A stretch of 64,000 nt of DNA from assembly GCF_024753565.1 (NCBI RefSeq), contig NZ_JANTPT010000001.1:2087311-2151310 (forward strand), given 5' to 3'. Source of the stretch: Mechercharimyces sp. CAU 1602 (lineage in GTDB: Bacteria; Bacillota; Bacilli; Thermoactinomycetales; JANTPT01). The translations under genes were made by a program, and so were the position numbers. A model generated the notes under the pieces. That model was not told the origin of the DNA. It saw nothing but the letters and a program-made list of their open reading frames with translations, and did no database searches. Positions 37,508-46,637 of the stretch are shown here, piece after piece. Each line of letters opens with the position of its first letter. Within the stretch, counting starts at the first letter, position 1.

Positions 37508-38863
37508 TTACACCGTCACCTCTGCAATCGCTTGTGCTAAGATCGCAATCATCTCTTCCATTTCCGCTTCTGATGTTACCAGCATCGGCATAAAGGTGAT
37601 CACATCCCCTAGTGGACGGGTAATCAATCCCAGTTGACGAGCACGGCGACACACTTTCTTTCCCATGCCTACATCTGCTGGATATGGTGCTTTGCTCGTT
37701 CGATCAGCCACTAACTCTATGCCGATCATCAAACCTTTCTGTCGCACTTCCCCTACATGCTCCAGTTCAGCGATTTGACGCAACTTCTTAGCTGTAAAGC
37801 GGGATAGCGCTTGTACATGCTCCAGCACACCCTCATTTTCGTAAATATCTAGATTGGCAAGTGCAACAGCACACCCCAATTGGTTTCCTGTATATGAATG
37901 ACCATGAAAGAACGTTTTCATTTCATGGGGGTCTGCATAAAACGCATCATAAATCTCATCTGTCGTTAAGGTAGCAGCCACGGGCAAGTACCCACCTGTC
38001 AATTTTTTTCCTAGTGTCATAATATCAGGAGAAACCTCTTCATGATCACAGGCAAACATCTCTCCCGTGCGTCCAAACCCGGTTGCCACTTCATCAGCAA
38101 TCAGTAACACCCCATGATCACGGCACAGCTCTTCTACCTTCTTCAAAAAGCCAGCAGGCATCATGATCATGCCACCAGCCCCTTGTACCAACGGCTCCAC
38201 AATCACACCTGCGATGCACTCTCCATTTTGTTGTAAACTCTGCTCCAACTCAGCCAGTGCAGCATGCATACATTCAGCTTCTGTACCCTGAAAACGGTAT
38301 GGATATGGATATGACACTTTCTCTGTCGGAAAAAGCATCTTTTCAAAGGTAGCATGAAATAGATCCATTCCCCCCACACTTACTGCACCGATGGTATCAC
38401 CGTGATAGGCATTTTTCATACTAATAAAGGTAGTTCGCTTCGATTCACCACGGTGCTGCCAATATTGATAAGCAATCTTTAAGCCAATCTCCACTGCTGC
38501 GGCCCCACTATCCGAATAAAACACCTTATTAAGCCCTGCAGGTGTTATCCCTACCAATCGCTCTGCTAAATCGAGTGCCGGTACATTAGCCGCCCCCAAT
38601 AAGGTGGAATGAGCGATTTGATCTAATTGCTCCTTTATCGCATCATTTAGTTCTTTGCGTCCATGTCCATGAGGGTTAAGCCAGACGGAAGCATTCCCAT
38701 CATAATAAACTTTCCCTTTAATATCGATGAGCTTCGTCCCTTCACCCCTTTCTACAATAAGGGGTTCATCGTGTAAATACTCTTTCATCTGCGTAAATGG
38801 GTTCCACAGATAACGGCGATTTTTCTCTAAGTACGCATCATAACGACTTTCTCTCTCCGTCAT
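37508..38863 (-). CDS. bioA: Adenosylmethionine-8-amino-7-oxononanoate aminotransferase
   Basis: A 451-residue PLP aminotransferase that makes 7,8-diaminononanoate. WNPFTQMKEY at the N-terminus is a BioA signature. LLIADEVATGFGRTG and the PLP-Lys in LGKKLTGGYLP are intact. The start is ATG 38863, with GGAGGG upstream; the frame from 38953 would run through the operator and promoter. First gene of bioA-bioD-bioB-bioF. No bioW, bioI or bioC gene lies in the window, so pimeloyl supply must come from elsewhere. Confidence 0.95.
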   Translation of the reverse strand: MTERESRYDAYLEKNRRYLWNPFTQMKEYLHDEPLIVERGEGTKLIDIKGKVYYDGNASVWLNPHGHGRKELNDAIKEQLDQIAHSTLLGAANVPALDLAERLVGITPAGLNKVFYSDSGAAAVEIGLKIAYQYWQHRGESKRTTFISMKNAYHGDTIGAVSVGGMDLFHATFEKMLFPTEKVSYPYPYRFQGTEAECMHAALAELEQSLQQNGECIAGVIVEPLVQGAGGMIMMPAGFLKKVEELCRDHGVLLIADEVATGFGRTGEMFACDHEEVSPDIMTLGKKLTGGYLPVAATLTTDEIYDAFYADPHEMKTFFHGHSYTGNQLGCAVALANLDIYENEGVLEHVQALSRFTAKKLRQIAELEHVGEVRQKGLMIGIELVADRTSKAPYPADVGMGKKVCRRARQLGLITRPLGDVITFMPMLVTSEAEMEEMIAILAQAIAEVTV

Positions 38864-38878
38864 GCTTGCCCTCCTTAT

Positions 38879-38908
38879 TGTCAACTTGGGATGCATCGAC
38901 AGTTGACA
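38879..38908. promoter_or_regulatory. BirA-type operator of the biotin operon
   Basis: TGTCAACT (38879-38886) and AGTTGACA (38901-38908) form perfect 8-bp arms 14 bases apart, as in known Bacillus BirA sites (GTTAAC-type arms, 14-16 base spacer). It lies 16 bases before the bioA ATG and just after the predicted transcription start, so biotinyl-AMP-bound BirA would block transcription. Confidence 0.85.
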
Positions 38909-38919
38909 TTGTCGCTTCG

Positions 38920-38949
38920 AGTATAGCATGAGAAAAAAAGATTTGTCTA
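38920..38949 (-). promoter_or_regulatory. Sigma-A promoter of the biotin operon
   Basis: On the minus strand TAGACA (38944-38949) and TATACT (38920-38925) are 18 bases apart. The start point would be near 38913, next to the BirA operator. Confidence 0.65.
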
Positions 38950-39016
38950 GCAACTGTGTCTCTTCTTACTTTTTCGCTATATGACCGCAACTGACCAGAA
39001 CATACGCCTGTACCTG

Positions 39017-40546
39017 TTACTTATCTGGTTTTCTAGCCGCTTCCACCGTTAATAAAAATGTCGTTCCTTCAGAAGAGCTCTCTTTCAAGGTTAAGTCTCC
39101 TCTTTGCTCTGTAGCCAACATTTTACTAATTGGCAAACCTAATCCCAATCCACGCACACGCTCTTTTTTGTTTGCACCACGAAAAAAGCGTTCAAAGATC
39201 ATGGATTGCTCTTCTACAGGGATGCCTGATCCAGTATCGCTAACCTCGATCATAATCGCATCATGATTTCCACGGTAAGCCTGCAAACCAATCTTACCCT
39301 GATCACTTAATGCCGCACGGCTATTGTTGATTAAATTGAGTAAAATCTGTTGCGTACGCGCAGGGTCGACCACAGCATAAAGTGGGGTGGGAGGTAGATT
39401 ACAGGATACTTCAATTCCACTCTCTCCTTTTGATACTTGCCACTTCTGAACAACCTGCTGTAAAAGTTGGTTAACATCGACTACTTCCCGCTTCACTTGA
39501 AATGAACCGGTCGCATACGTGTTAAAATCAAGCAAATCCTCAACCATACGACGCAAACGTCTCGTTTCCTGTAATGAGAGTTGTACAAACTCATCACGCT
39601 CTGCGCCTGTTACCACTTTCTCATCCACCGCTTGCAACAACCCGCTAATAGAAGTGATCGGTGTTTTCAATTCATGCGTCACACCTGCAAGCAGCTCTGT
39701 TCGTAATGATTCCAATCGTTGTAAGCGATTAGCCATCTCCGCAAAAGAAGAGGTAAGCTGATATATCTCTTCTTCTTTGGCATCTTGCGGCAATGTAATA
39801 TCATAGTTGCCTCGACGAATTTGTGTTGCAGCCAATGCCACCTCACGAATCGGGTGGGTTAATTTGCGAGACAACAAATAAACAACAAACCATCCTACCA
39901 CACTGATCCCCGCTATCACTAAAAGCCAAGGCAAAATCGGCGGTGCACTTTCCTCCTGTAGAAGATTTTTTTCAGAAACCGCTAGGTGGATATTGGCAAC
40001 CACTTTCTCTTCATAAGAAATAGGTTGCGAAATCATATACCAGCTTTCATTATTATAGGTAAATTTATAGGTAGTAGGTTCAGTAACAAAATTTGCTTCT
40101 ATGTTTCCAGTCGTCACTTTGTTTCTTTTTATCGCTTTTGGCGTCGGGAAAATAAGGGTTCCATTATCATCAACAACCTGGATCAAAACGGGCTCCCCCG
40201 CTTGTCCAACTTCCTCACGTTTCCCATACATATCGACAGAGTCTTGTTTTTTCTGATGAAGAGCAGGTGGTCCTCCCCGCTTAGCTACCGCTAAGATACG
40301 CTGAACCATCCCTTCCCATACTTGAATCCCGTCTTCCGCTACATAGTTACGCTCCATATCTTCTGCCAAAATCTCTACGTTTAATTGCAAAATTTCTAGT
40401 TGCTTTTCGCGTCCGTTTTCTCTCATCCAATAAGTGGACACGGCAATGATAATCACCATACTAACGAGGAGAATAAATACATAGCGATGCGTCCAATGAC
40501 GCAATAATGGTGTTCGTTTTATATGTTTCTTCCTACTACTTTTCAT
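39017..40546 (-). CDS. Two-component sensor histidine kinase
   Basis: A 509-residue membrane kinase. Two membrane helices (about 21-40 and 205-224) flank an extracytoplasmic domain of roughly 165 residues with PDC-like character. A HAMP segment (SRKLTHPIREVALAATQIRRG), a HisKA dimerisation helix with the phospho-His in GVTHELKTPITS, and an ATPase domain (NLINNSRAAL, DTGSGIP, GLGLGLPISKM) follow. Its start overlaps the response regulator end by 11 bases. Signal unknown; the co-oriented secreted protein gene upstream is a candidate target. Confidence 0.93.
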   Translation of the reverse strand: MKSSRKKHIKRTPLLRHWTHRYVFILLVSMVIIIAVSTYWMRENGREKQLEILQLNVEILAEDMERNYVAEDGIQVWEGMVQRILAVAKRGGPPALHQKKQDSVDMYGKREEVGQAGEPVLIQVVDDNGTLIFPTPKAIKRNKVTTGNIEANFVTEPTTYKFTYNNESWYMISQPISYEEKVVANIHLAVSEKNLLQEESAPPILPWLLVIAGISVVGWFVVYLLSRKLTHPIREVALAATQIRRGNYDITLPQDAKEEEIYQLTSSFAEMANRLQRLESLRTELLAGVTHELKTPITSISGLLQAVDEKVVTGAERDEFVQLSLQETRRLRRMVEDLLDFNTYATGSFQVKREVVDVNQLLQQVVQKWQVSKGESGIEVSCNLPPTPLYAVVDPARTQQILLNLINNSRAALSDQGKIGLQAYRGNHDAIMIEVSDTGSGIPVEEQSMIFERFFRGANKKERVRGLGLGLPISKMLATEQRGDLTLKESSSEGTTFLLTVEAARKPDK

Positions 40547-41222
40547 AGATGCGGAGTTGATACCCTACCCCCCTGCGTGTCAGAATTTCTCCTTCTGTGG
40601 ATGGCCACTGACATAATGATTTGCGAATCCGCTTTATTGATAGATCCACTGCTCGATCGCTTCCCTCATAATCCATTCCCCAGATCCGATCCAATAATTG
40701 CATTCGCGAGAACGTTTGATTGGGATGACGGGCTAGAAACAGAAGCAACGACCGATCCCGTGGTGTAAGAGCGATCGAGTCACCATCAACGGTTACCTGA
40801 TCAGACGTAAAGTTTATATTGAGTGATCCGTACTGGATCCCATCTTCATTTTGTAATAACTTTTGTGAACGCCGCAAAATTGCTTGTGCCCGCGCTACCA
40901 CTTCTTCCGCCTCAAACGGCTTTGACACATAATCATCTGCTCCATGATTTAAGCCCTGCAGACGGTACTCCACGTCCCCTAATGCAGTTAACATCATAAC
41001 GGGACAGCTGCTCCGTTGACGAATCGTTTGGAGTACTTCCCATCCATTCTGTTCTGGCATCATCACATCGAGAATAACTAAATCGGGCTCCTCTTCACCA
41101 AACTTAGAAATTGCCTCTCTCCCATCATGCGCAACTGAAACGATAAAACCTGCTTTTTGTAGGTACACCTCTAATACTCGTGCTATCGTCACCTCATCTT
41201 CTGCAAGTAACACTCTCTTCAC
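40536..41222 (-). CDS. OmpR-family response regulator
   Basis: A 228-residue regulator: receiver domain with acidic pocket LLAEDE, phospho-Asp in LVILDVMMPEQNG and Lys in YVSKPFEAEE, then a winged-helix DNA-binding domain (LTPRDRSLLLFLARHPNQ). The start GTG at 41222 has AGGGGGAG six bases upstream; the frame from 41246 begins with an unsupported TTG. It is the first gene of a two-gene operon with the kinase. Confidence 0.93.
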   Translation of the reverse strand: MKRVLLAEDEVTIARVLEVYLQKAGFIVSVAHDGREAISKFGEEEPDLVILDVMMPEQNGWEVLQTIRQRSSCPVMMLTALGDVEYRLQGLNHGADDYVSKPFEAEEVVARAQAILRRSQKLLQNEDGIQYGSLNINFTSDQVTVDGDSIALTPRDRSLLLFLARHPNQTFSRMQLLDRIWGMDYEGSDRAVDLSIKRIRKSLCQWPSTEGEILTRRGVGYQLRIYEK

Positions 41223-41251
41223 TTCAGGCTCCCCCTCTACGAACAAACAGA

Positions 41252-41289
41252 AAGGCGAAGGGATCCCACTAAGTGGAATCGCTCGCCTT
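41252..41289 (-). terminator. Terminator between the secreted repeat protein and the two-component genes
   Basis: AAGGCGA (41252-41258) pairs with TCGCCTT (41283-41289), with further pairing inside, then TTTCTGTTT on the minus strand. Confidence 0.65.
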
Positions 41290-41327
41290 CCCCACTACCA
41301 GCCCTTCAAGAAACGAATAACGCGTCT

Positions 41328-41846
41328 CTATTTCGCGTCAGCATTCTCTTGCTGACGAACTTCTTTCAATTGTTCTTTCCACTCAGCCAATGAATTACCC
41401 TCTAATTCAATCCCATGTTCTTTCGCTTTTGCTTCCATACGTAATTTACGCAGCTCTTTACGAATCTCTTCCTTGCTCTTCCCTTCCGTATCAATACCTG
41501 CTTCTTCCGCCTTACTCATCAATAGAGACTCTTCAACCTCCGTGCGAATTTCCTTGGTGCTCTTACCCTCTGTACTAATCTCTAACTCTTTCGCAACGGC
41601 CATTACAATTTGTTCTTTATCCATTCCTTCGATGTTAATCCCCAATTCTTGTGCCACTTTATTAAGCTTATAACCATGACGCTCTTTACAATGTTTCTTC
41701 TTTCCGCTCATCTCTTTCTCTACTGTTTGCTCCTGTTTACTACTCTCTGCACTGCCGCTTTCACTTGCAAATGCAGTGTACCCTCCAATACCACCGGTTA
41801 AAGCTAGTGCTCCTGCTAACATCATCGTTGCCATCTTTTTATTCAT
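41328..41846 (-). CDS. Secreted Lys/Glu-rich helical-repeat protein of unknown function
   Basis: A 172-residue protein with a clear signal peptide (MNKKMATMMLAGALALTGG, cleavage near AFASE), a Ser/Glu linker and a KKKHCKERHGYK segment. Four degenerate repeats of 25-30 residues follow, with the core AxELGIxxEGKSxxEIR (near residues 63, 86, 114 and 141). I recognise no enzyme motif. The start is ATG 41846, nine bases after AGGAGG; earlier Mets are unsupported. It is directly upstream of the two-component operon on the same strand with a terminator between. Confidence 0.75.
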   Translation of the reverse strand: MNKKMATMMLAGALALTGGIGGYTAFASESGSAESSKQEQTVEKEMSGKKKHCKERHGYKLNKVAQELGINIEGMDKEQIVMAVAKELEISTEGKSTKEIRTEVEESLLMSKAEEAGIDTEGKSKEEIRKELRKLRMEAKAKEHGIELEGNSLAEWKEQLKEVRQQENADAK

Positions 41847-42102
41847 ATTGTACATCCTCCTCCTATATATTAACCGCGCTATGGCGCCGTTCACATCTAG
41901 AGTCTATCGTCACAGTGTGTCAGACAGATGTCAGCCGCTCATTATCTTTTGCTTCAAATTATTTTTCCCGAATAAAAGGACGGATAGACTATCGAGAACG
42001 ATTCATTAAAAACCCCCTTAAATTAGGGGTACCCTTTTCGCTGGATATTGTCATAATAGATGTTAGTTAAAAATCAAAAATATATTGAAGGGGATATTAA
42101 AT

Positions 42103-43434
42103 TTGAACTATACTACTTCTTTTCGCATCTTTTTTAGCTTCACTTTGGTCATAACGTTACTCTTGTATCCTCTTGGTAATACGGCATGGGCTGCGCCAAC
42201 GAGTGACCCCGCACTCAGTACAGCTGAGCGATCGGAACAAAAAATTTTACCAAGCATTGAAATTGAACCTGTAAGCAGTAAAAAAGAAAATAATTATCCG
42301 ATCGTACTCGTCCATGGCTTTGTTGGATTTGACGAGTTGTTGGGCATTGAGTATTGGGGCGGCTTAACTGACTATGAGCGCGATCTGCGTAAAAGGGGTC
42401 ATGAAGTATACACAGCTGAAATCGGACCCGTAACGAGCAACTGGGATCGAGCTGCAGAATTATATGCACAGATCAAAGGCGGAACCGTCGACTATGGCAA
42501 AGCACATGCGGCTCAACATGGACACCATCGTTTTGGTCGTTCCTATTCCGGACTATATCCGGCTTGGGGTGATATCGATCCCGAAACAGGTAGTATCAAT
42601 AAAATTCACTTAATCGGCCATAGTATGGGCGGACAAACGATTCGCACACTCATTCAACTATTAGAAAATGGGCACGAAAATGAAAGCGCTTCCACATCAG
42701 GAGGAGATCTTTCTCCATTGTTCGATTCCACACCTCAGCCGTGGGTTCACGGTGTTGTGACTATCTCTTCCCCACATGACGGAACCACCTTTACCGGTTT
42801 TGTAGATGAAGTCCTTCCTCAGGCACAAAAATTGCTTGCCGGTTTCGGGACATTAACGGGAGGTAAGAAGAAAGCGGAGTTAGATTTACAACTGGATCAA
42901 TGGGGCCTAAAAAGGGAGCGCGGGGAATCTTTTCACGATTACATCCAACGCGCTAAAAAGAGTAAAGTATGGAAAACTTCAGACCAGAGCAAATGGGACT
43001 TAAGTCCTAATGGAGCCAAAGAGTTAAATCAGTGGGTCAATGCATCTCCCAATGTCTATTACTTCTCCATCGCCAACGAGCAGACTCGCAGCAGTCTTTT
43101 CAATCGTAAACAACGACCCGAATTATTAATGAATCCCCTATTTTACGCTGGTAGTATTCATATGGGACGATACCGGGGTAACGAAAATGGCATTACGATC
43201 AATGCAGACTGGTGGCAAAATGACGGCATTGTAAATACCAATTCGATGGATGGACCTACTATCGGTTCAAATGACCAAATTGTACATTACGACGGCACAC
43301 CGCAACGCGGCAAGTGGAACTATATGGGTAAGATGAAATCATTCGATCACTTTGATATCGTTGGAGCTGGCGTACGCGATTTACGCTCATGGTACCGTGA
43401 TTTGGCGACTATGCTCTCCTCTTTACCTGAGTAA
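42103..43434 (+). CDS. Secreted thermoalkaliphilic-type lipase (family I.5/I.6), copy 1
   Basis: A 443-residue exported triacylglycerol lipase. A signal peptide (FRIFFSFTLVITLLLYPLG, end near AWAAP) leads to an alpha/beta-hydrolase. The oxyanion region is IVLVHGFVGF, the nucleophile S174 sits in LIGHSMGG, the catalytic Asp in NDGIVNTNSM and the His in DHFDIVG. The zinc ligands known in Geobacillus L1/T1 lipase are conserved: D115, H135 and H141, plus Asp in LDQWGLKRE. The start is the TTG at 42103, eight bases after AAGGGGA; an upstream TTG overlaps that site. A paralogue follows. Confidence 0.92.
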   Translation: MNYTTSFRIFFSFTLVITLLLYPLGNTAWAAPTSDPALSTAERSEQKILPSIEIEPVSSKKENNYPIVLVHGFVGFDELLGIEYWGGLTDYERDLRKRGHEVYTAEIGPVTSNWDRAAELYAQIKGGTVDYGKAHAAQHGHHRFGRSYSGLYPAWGDIDPETGSINKIHLIGHSMGGQTIRTLIQLLENGHENESASTSGGDLSPLFDSTPQPWVHGVVTISSPHDGTTFTGFVDEVLPQAQKLLAGFGTLTGGKKKAELDLQLDQWGLKRERGESFHDYIQRAKKSKVWKTSDQSKWDLSPNGAKELNQWVNASPNVYYFSIANEQTRSSLFNRKQRPELLMNPLFYAGSIHMGRYRGNENGITINADWWQNDGIVNTNSMDGPTIGSNDQIVHYDGTPQRGKWNYMGKMKSFDHFDIVGAGVRDLRSWYRDLATMLSSLPE

Positions 43435-43471
43435 TAATCTACTTCCAAATTTACACTCTAAAGGTTGAAAT

Positions 43472-43490
43472 AGGAGGCATAAAGCCTCCT
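43472..43490 (+). terminator. Hairpin between the two lipase genes
   Basis: AGGAGGC (43472-43478) with GCCTCCT (43484-43490), a short stem without a T-run. It may be an attenuator. Confidence 0.45.
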
Positions 43491-43616
43491 GCCCTCACCT
43501 ATAACACTTAAATCCTTCTCTCAACAGGCATCAGCTATATCACCATCCACAGGCGTGTAACCCTTATTTAAATCTGAAAATAAAGATAATTTCACTAACT
43601 ATAGGAGGAATTAAAA

Positions 43617-44969
43617 ATGCGTCGACTCCCTATCCTTCGACTCTCTGTTATTCTGGTGCTTACCATGCTGTTAAGCATGACATCGTTCAGCGGTTCACTC
43701 TTTGCTGTCACTCCATTGACTGAGGTAGATCAAGATCACCCCTATAACCGCTCGGTTAAAGAAGCAGAACAAGAGAAAAACATCAACCCACAGTTGGATA
43801 TTAAGCTCACTTCAGACAAAAACGCAAACAACTACCCAATAGTTCTGGTTCACGGATTAGGTGGTTTTAAAGACTTGTATGGCATCCCATACTGGGGTGG
43901 ACTAACCAATATTCCACGTGACCTCCGCAATAAAGGATATGAAGTGTATGTAGCCGAAATCGGACCAGTATCGAGTAACTGGGATCGCGCAGCTGAGCTA
44001 TATGCTCAAATTAAAGGCGGTACTGTCGACTACGGTGAAGCCCATGCCGCCGAGCACGGGCATCTACGTTTCGGACGTACCTATGATGGACTATATCCAG
44101 AGTGGGGAGAGGTAAACCCAAAGACAGGTAAAGTAAATAAAGTTCATTTAATTGGACATAGTCTCGGGGGCCCCACTTCACGTGCACTCATTCAGTTGTT
44201 AGAAGAAGGGCATCCGGCTGAAGTATCGACCACCTCTGCTACTAAGCTCTCCCCTCTTTTCCAAGGAAAAAAAGAATGGGTACACAGTGCCGTCTCTCTT
44301 TCCTCTCCACACGACGGAAGCACAGCCACCTATTATATAGATAACCTTATCCCGCACATCCAAGAAATTCTCGCTGTCTTTGCTGCTCTCCAAGGTAACC
44401 ACTCCACCGTGGAGTTTGATTTTCAACTCGATCACTGGGGCTTAAAGAGGGAAGCAGGTGAATCCTTTGACAGCTATGTAAATCGAGTGAAGAAGAGCAA
44501 CATCTGGAAGACAAAAGATACAGCCAAATGGGATGCTCGTCCTATCGGTGCTCAAGAATTAAATGAATGGATACAAGGTTCTTCTTCTGTCTACTACTTC
44601 TCTCTCAGCACAGAGCAAACATACCGCAGTATTTTCACTGGCTATCACAAACCCGAGCTCTTTATGAACCCAATCTTCTACGATGGTTCCCGCTTTATGG
44701 GAAGACACCGTTCCTCTACGGATGGCATTCATACAGGTAGCGATTGGTGGGAAAATGATGGCGTCGTCAACACCAACTCTATGGATGGCCCCACACTCCA
44801 CTCTGATGAACAGATCGTCACATATGACGGAAGTGCTGAGCGTGGAAAATGGAATCACTTAGGTACCCTAAACTCTGTTGATCATCTCGATGTGATCGGC
44901 ATTGGGGTACGTGACATGCGTTGGCTCTTCCGAGATATGGCTGAAATGCTTACTTCCCTTCCCGACTAA
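43617..44969 (+). CDS. Secreted thermoalkaliphilic-type lipase (family I.5/I.6), copy 2
   Basis: A 450-residue paralogue of the preceding lipase, similar along its whole length. Signal peptide MRRLPILRLSVILVLTMLLS with cleavage near SLFA. Nucleophile S182 in LIGHSLGG, Asp in NDGVVNTNSM, His in DHLDVIG. Zinc ligands D123, H143 and H149 are conserved. Divergence is concentrated in the signal, the N-terminal linker and the lid region (about 245-290). ATAGGAGG precedes the ATG. The pair looks like a tandem duplication with separate signals and probably shifted substrate range. Confidence 0.93.
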   Translation: MRRLPILRLSVILVLTMLLSMTSFSGSLFAVTPLTEVDQDHPYNRSVKEAEQEKNINPQLDIKLTSDKNANNYPIVLVHGLGGFKDLYGIPYWGGLTNIPRDLRNKGYEVYVAEIGPVSSNWDRAAELYAQIKGGTVDYGEAHAAEHGHLRFGRTYDGLYPEWGEVNPKTGKVNKVHLIGHSLGGPTSRALIQLLEEGHPAEVSTTSATKLSPLFQGKKEWVHSAVSLSSPHDGSTATYYIDNLIPHIQEILAVFAALQGNHSTVEFDFQLDHWGLKREAGESFDSYVNRVKKSNIWKTKDTAKWDARPIGAQELNEWIQGSSSVYYFSLSTEQTYRSIFTGYHKPELFMNPIFYDGSRFMGRHRSSTDGIHTGSDWWENDGVVNTNSMDGPTLHSDEQIVTYDGSAERGKWNHLGTLNSVDHLDVIGIGVRDMRWLFRDMAEMLTSLPD

Positions 44970-44973
44970 CGAA

Positions 44974-44999
44974 ATACCCCCACTGGAGAGTGGGGGTAT
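44974..44999. terminator. Bidirectional terminator after lipase copy 2
   Basis: ATACCCCCACT (44974-44984) with AGTGGGGGTAT (44989-44999), a perfect 11-bp stem with a four-base loop between convergent genes. Confidence 0.75.
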
Positions 45000-45006
45000 A
45001 CTCAAT

Positions 45007-45420
45007 CTATCTAGTTATTTTCTCAATCTGACCACGAATCTCACCCGGCGGATTTTGTTCCGTATGCACGTTAACATACGATTCTCCTGATCCCATCAAA
45101 ATAAATAAGTCGCCAATTGTTTTCCCTTCCAAAGGACCGACGAGATTCTCCTTAGTCAAACTAAATGTTACATTACCTGCAGTCATACTAACCCCAGGCA
45201 CCGTCTGACCAAATAAAAAGGCGACAACAGGACCATTAATCCCAGGACCACCAGCATGGATATGCGCTTGCGTCATTTTCCCAATATTAGCTATATTAAG
45301 CGAGTAAGATACCTTCGTTAAACTTCTATTAAACACAAATCCCGTGAAACCAGAAGCATTTGAGATAATAGGAGGTACTTCATTGCCTCCCTTCATGACA
45401 GCAAAAAAAGTACGGGACAC
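45007..45420 (-). CDS. CHRD-domain protein, copy 1
   Basis: A 137-residue protein that is one complete CHRD domain, a fold first noted in chordin. Signature residues are GGNEVPPI at the start, TQAHIHAGGPGINGPVV, and YVNVHTEQNPPGEIRGQ at the end. Bacterial CHRD proteins are generally extracytoplasmic with unknown function. No signal peptide is present, so export, if any, would be non-classical, or it may associate with the spore. The start is GTG, with GGGGAG five bases upstream. A second CHRD gene follows on the same strand. Confidence 0.88.
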   Translation of the reverse strand: MSRTFFAVMKGGNEVPPIISNASGFTGFVFNRSLTKVSYSLNIANIGKMTQAHIHAGGPGINGPVVAFLFGQTVPGVSMTAGNVTFSLTKENLVGPLEGKTIGDLFILMGSGESYVNVHTEQNPPGEIRGQIEKITR

Positions 45421-45568
45421 CCTATCTCCCCCCTTTACTACTTATCTACTATATTATATGTAGAATAGAAGATAAGAGTGTCGGCAAAGATATCCTCAAA
45501 CCTTTTATGTACTTAGAATAGACAGATCGTGGCGATCCAAATACTTTTTATCAGACCGCCCGCAACTT

Positions 45569-45976
45569 TCATCCATAGCTAATCTGTCCGCGAATCTCAC
45601 CTGGCGGATAAAGAGTCGTGTGCACGTTAACATAAGTGCCTCCCGCATCCATTCTTGCGAGCAAAGCGGCGAACGACTCCCCCTTCAGCGGCCCCACAAA
45701 ATCTTGCTTTGTAATTGTACCAGTAACATTTCCTCTTCCTATCGTGATCGGACGGCTAAATGAGTCATACAGGTAGACAACAATTGGCCCAACTTCTCCG
45801 CGCTCTCCCAAGTGAATATGAGCTTGTGTAAAACGATATAGGTCACTAAAATCGAGCAAAAAAGATAACTGTTCTTCATCAGGACTTAAAATAAAGGTAA
45901 CGCTCCCACCCGCTATTGTTTGTACCGGTGGTACCTCTTCTGCCCCAGATAAAAACGCATAGTACGTGGTCGGCAT
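45569..45976 (-). CDS. CHRD-domain protein, copy 2
   Basis: A 135-residue single-domain CHRD protein: SGAEEVPPVQT, TQAHIHLGERGEVGPIV and YVNVHTTLYPPGEIRGQ are intact. Like copy 1 it has no signal peptide. The sequences have diverged well beyond the conserved motifs, so duplication is old. ATG 45976 is seven bases after GAGGGGG; the preceding TTG is less likely. Function unknown. Confidence 0.88.
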   Translation of the reverse strand: MPTTYYAFLSGAEEVPPVQTIAGGSVTFILSPDEEQLSFLLDFSDLYRFTQAHIHLGERGEVGPIVVYLYDSFSRPITIGRGNVTGTITKQDFVGPLKGESFAALLARMDAGGTYVNVHTTLYPPGEIRGQISYG

Positions 45977-46097
45977 CAATTTGCCCCCTCATGCCCCATG
46001 ATAGTTATCCTATGTACGAAACAATCGGACTGTTACGTAATCGAAAGAGACATATTTAGTGAGTAGGGCTCCAGATATAATTTCAAGGGACTAGGAA

Positions 46098-46598
46098 CTA
46101 TGACTCTGTTCTTTCTTTAACATCGACCACAATACTTTCAAAATAAACTCCGTCTAGATAAACATCGAGTCGCCACATTCCCGCTTCAGGCAGTGTTATG
46201 CTGGATACTACTGAAGTATCAGCTCCGTTATTTGGAACAGCGGGTTCTAACTTTTCGAATAATAATCTCTCTTCTCTATCGCTATCCTTCCTTACTCCTC
46301 TTACCTCCATCGTGGGACGATCTTCAGTTTTCACTTCATCTCCCCAGATATGCCACATAACCTTTCGGGGCTGACCTGCTACAAAGACATCATTGTCTGG
46401 GAATCCCAGTTTATTCGGAATGCCTACCATAGCCAATCCACTTGTGTTAAATGTAGAGCTAAGGGTCCAATCCGCTTTTTCTGAAGGGGCGGGGGCAACC
46501 GTTACTTGTGGCTCACGCTTGGAATCAGTCTCTTCCTGACTTTGACACCCGAAAAGAATAGCTGACAAGATCAATATTGATATAGAAATCTTTTTCAC
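46098..46598 (-). CDS. Lipoprotein, DUF4871-like
   Basis: A 166-residue membrane-anchored lipoprotein. The signal ends in a lipobox, ILFGC, with C18 to be lipidated, followed by a polar linker. The domain (about 40-160) has a VMWHIWGDEV motif and ends in beta strands (GMWRLDVYLDGVYF). This pattern recalls DUF4871 proteins of Bacillus, from memory and without confirmation. The start is GTG with AAAGGAAG upstream. It lies between CHRD genes and a two-component system. Confidence 0.7.
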   Translation of the reverse strand: MKKISISILILSAILFGCQSQEETDSKREPQVTVAPAPSEKADWTLSSTFNTSGLAMVGIPNKLGFPDNDVFVAGQPRKVMWHIWGDEVKTEDRPTMEVRGVRKDSDREERLLFEKLEPAVPNNGADTSVVSSITLPEAGMWRLDVYLDGVYFESIVVDVKERTES

Positions 46599-46637
46599 CT
46601 AGTATCTTCCTTTCTTAGGTCTCATCGTGACTGGGTC

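Noticed and set aside
38864..38953. 30-codon longer BioA
   Set aside because: It would translate the BirA operator and promoter; GGAGGG fits ATG 38863.
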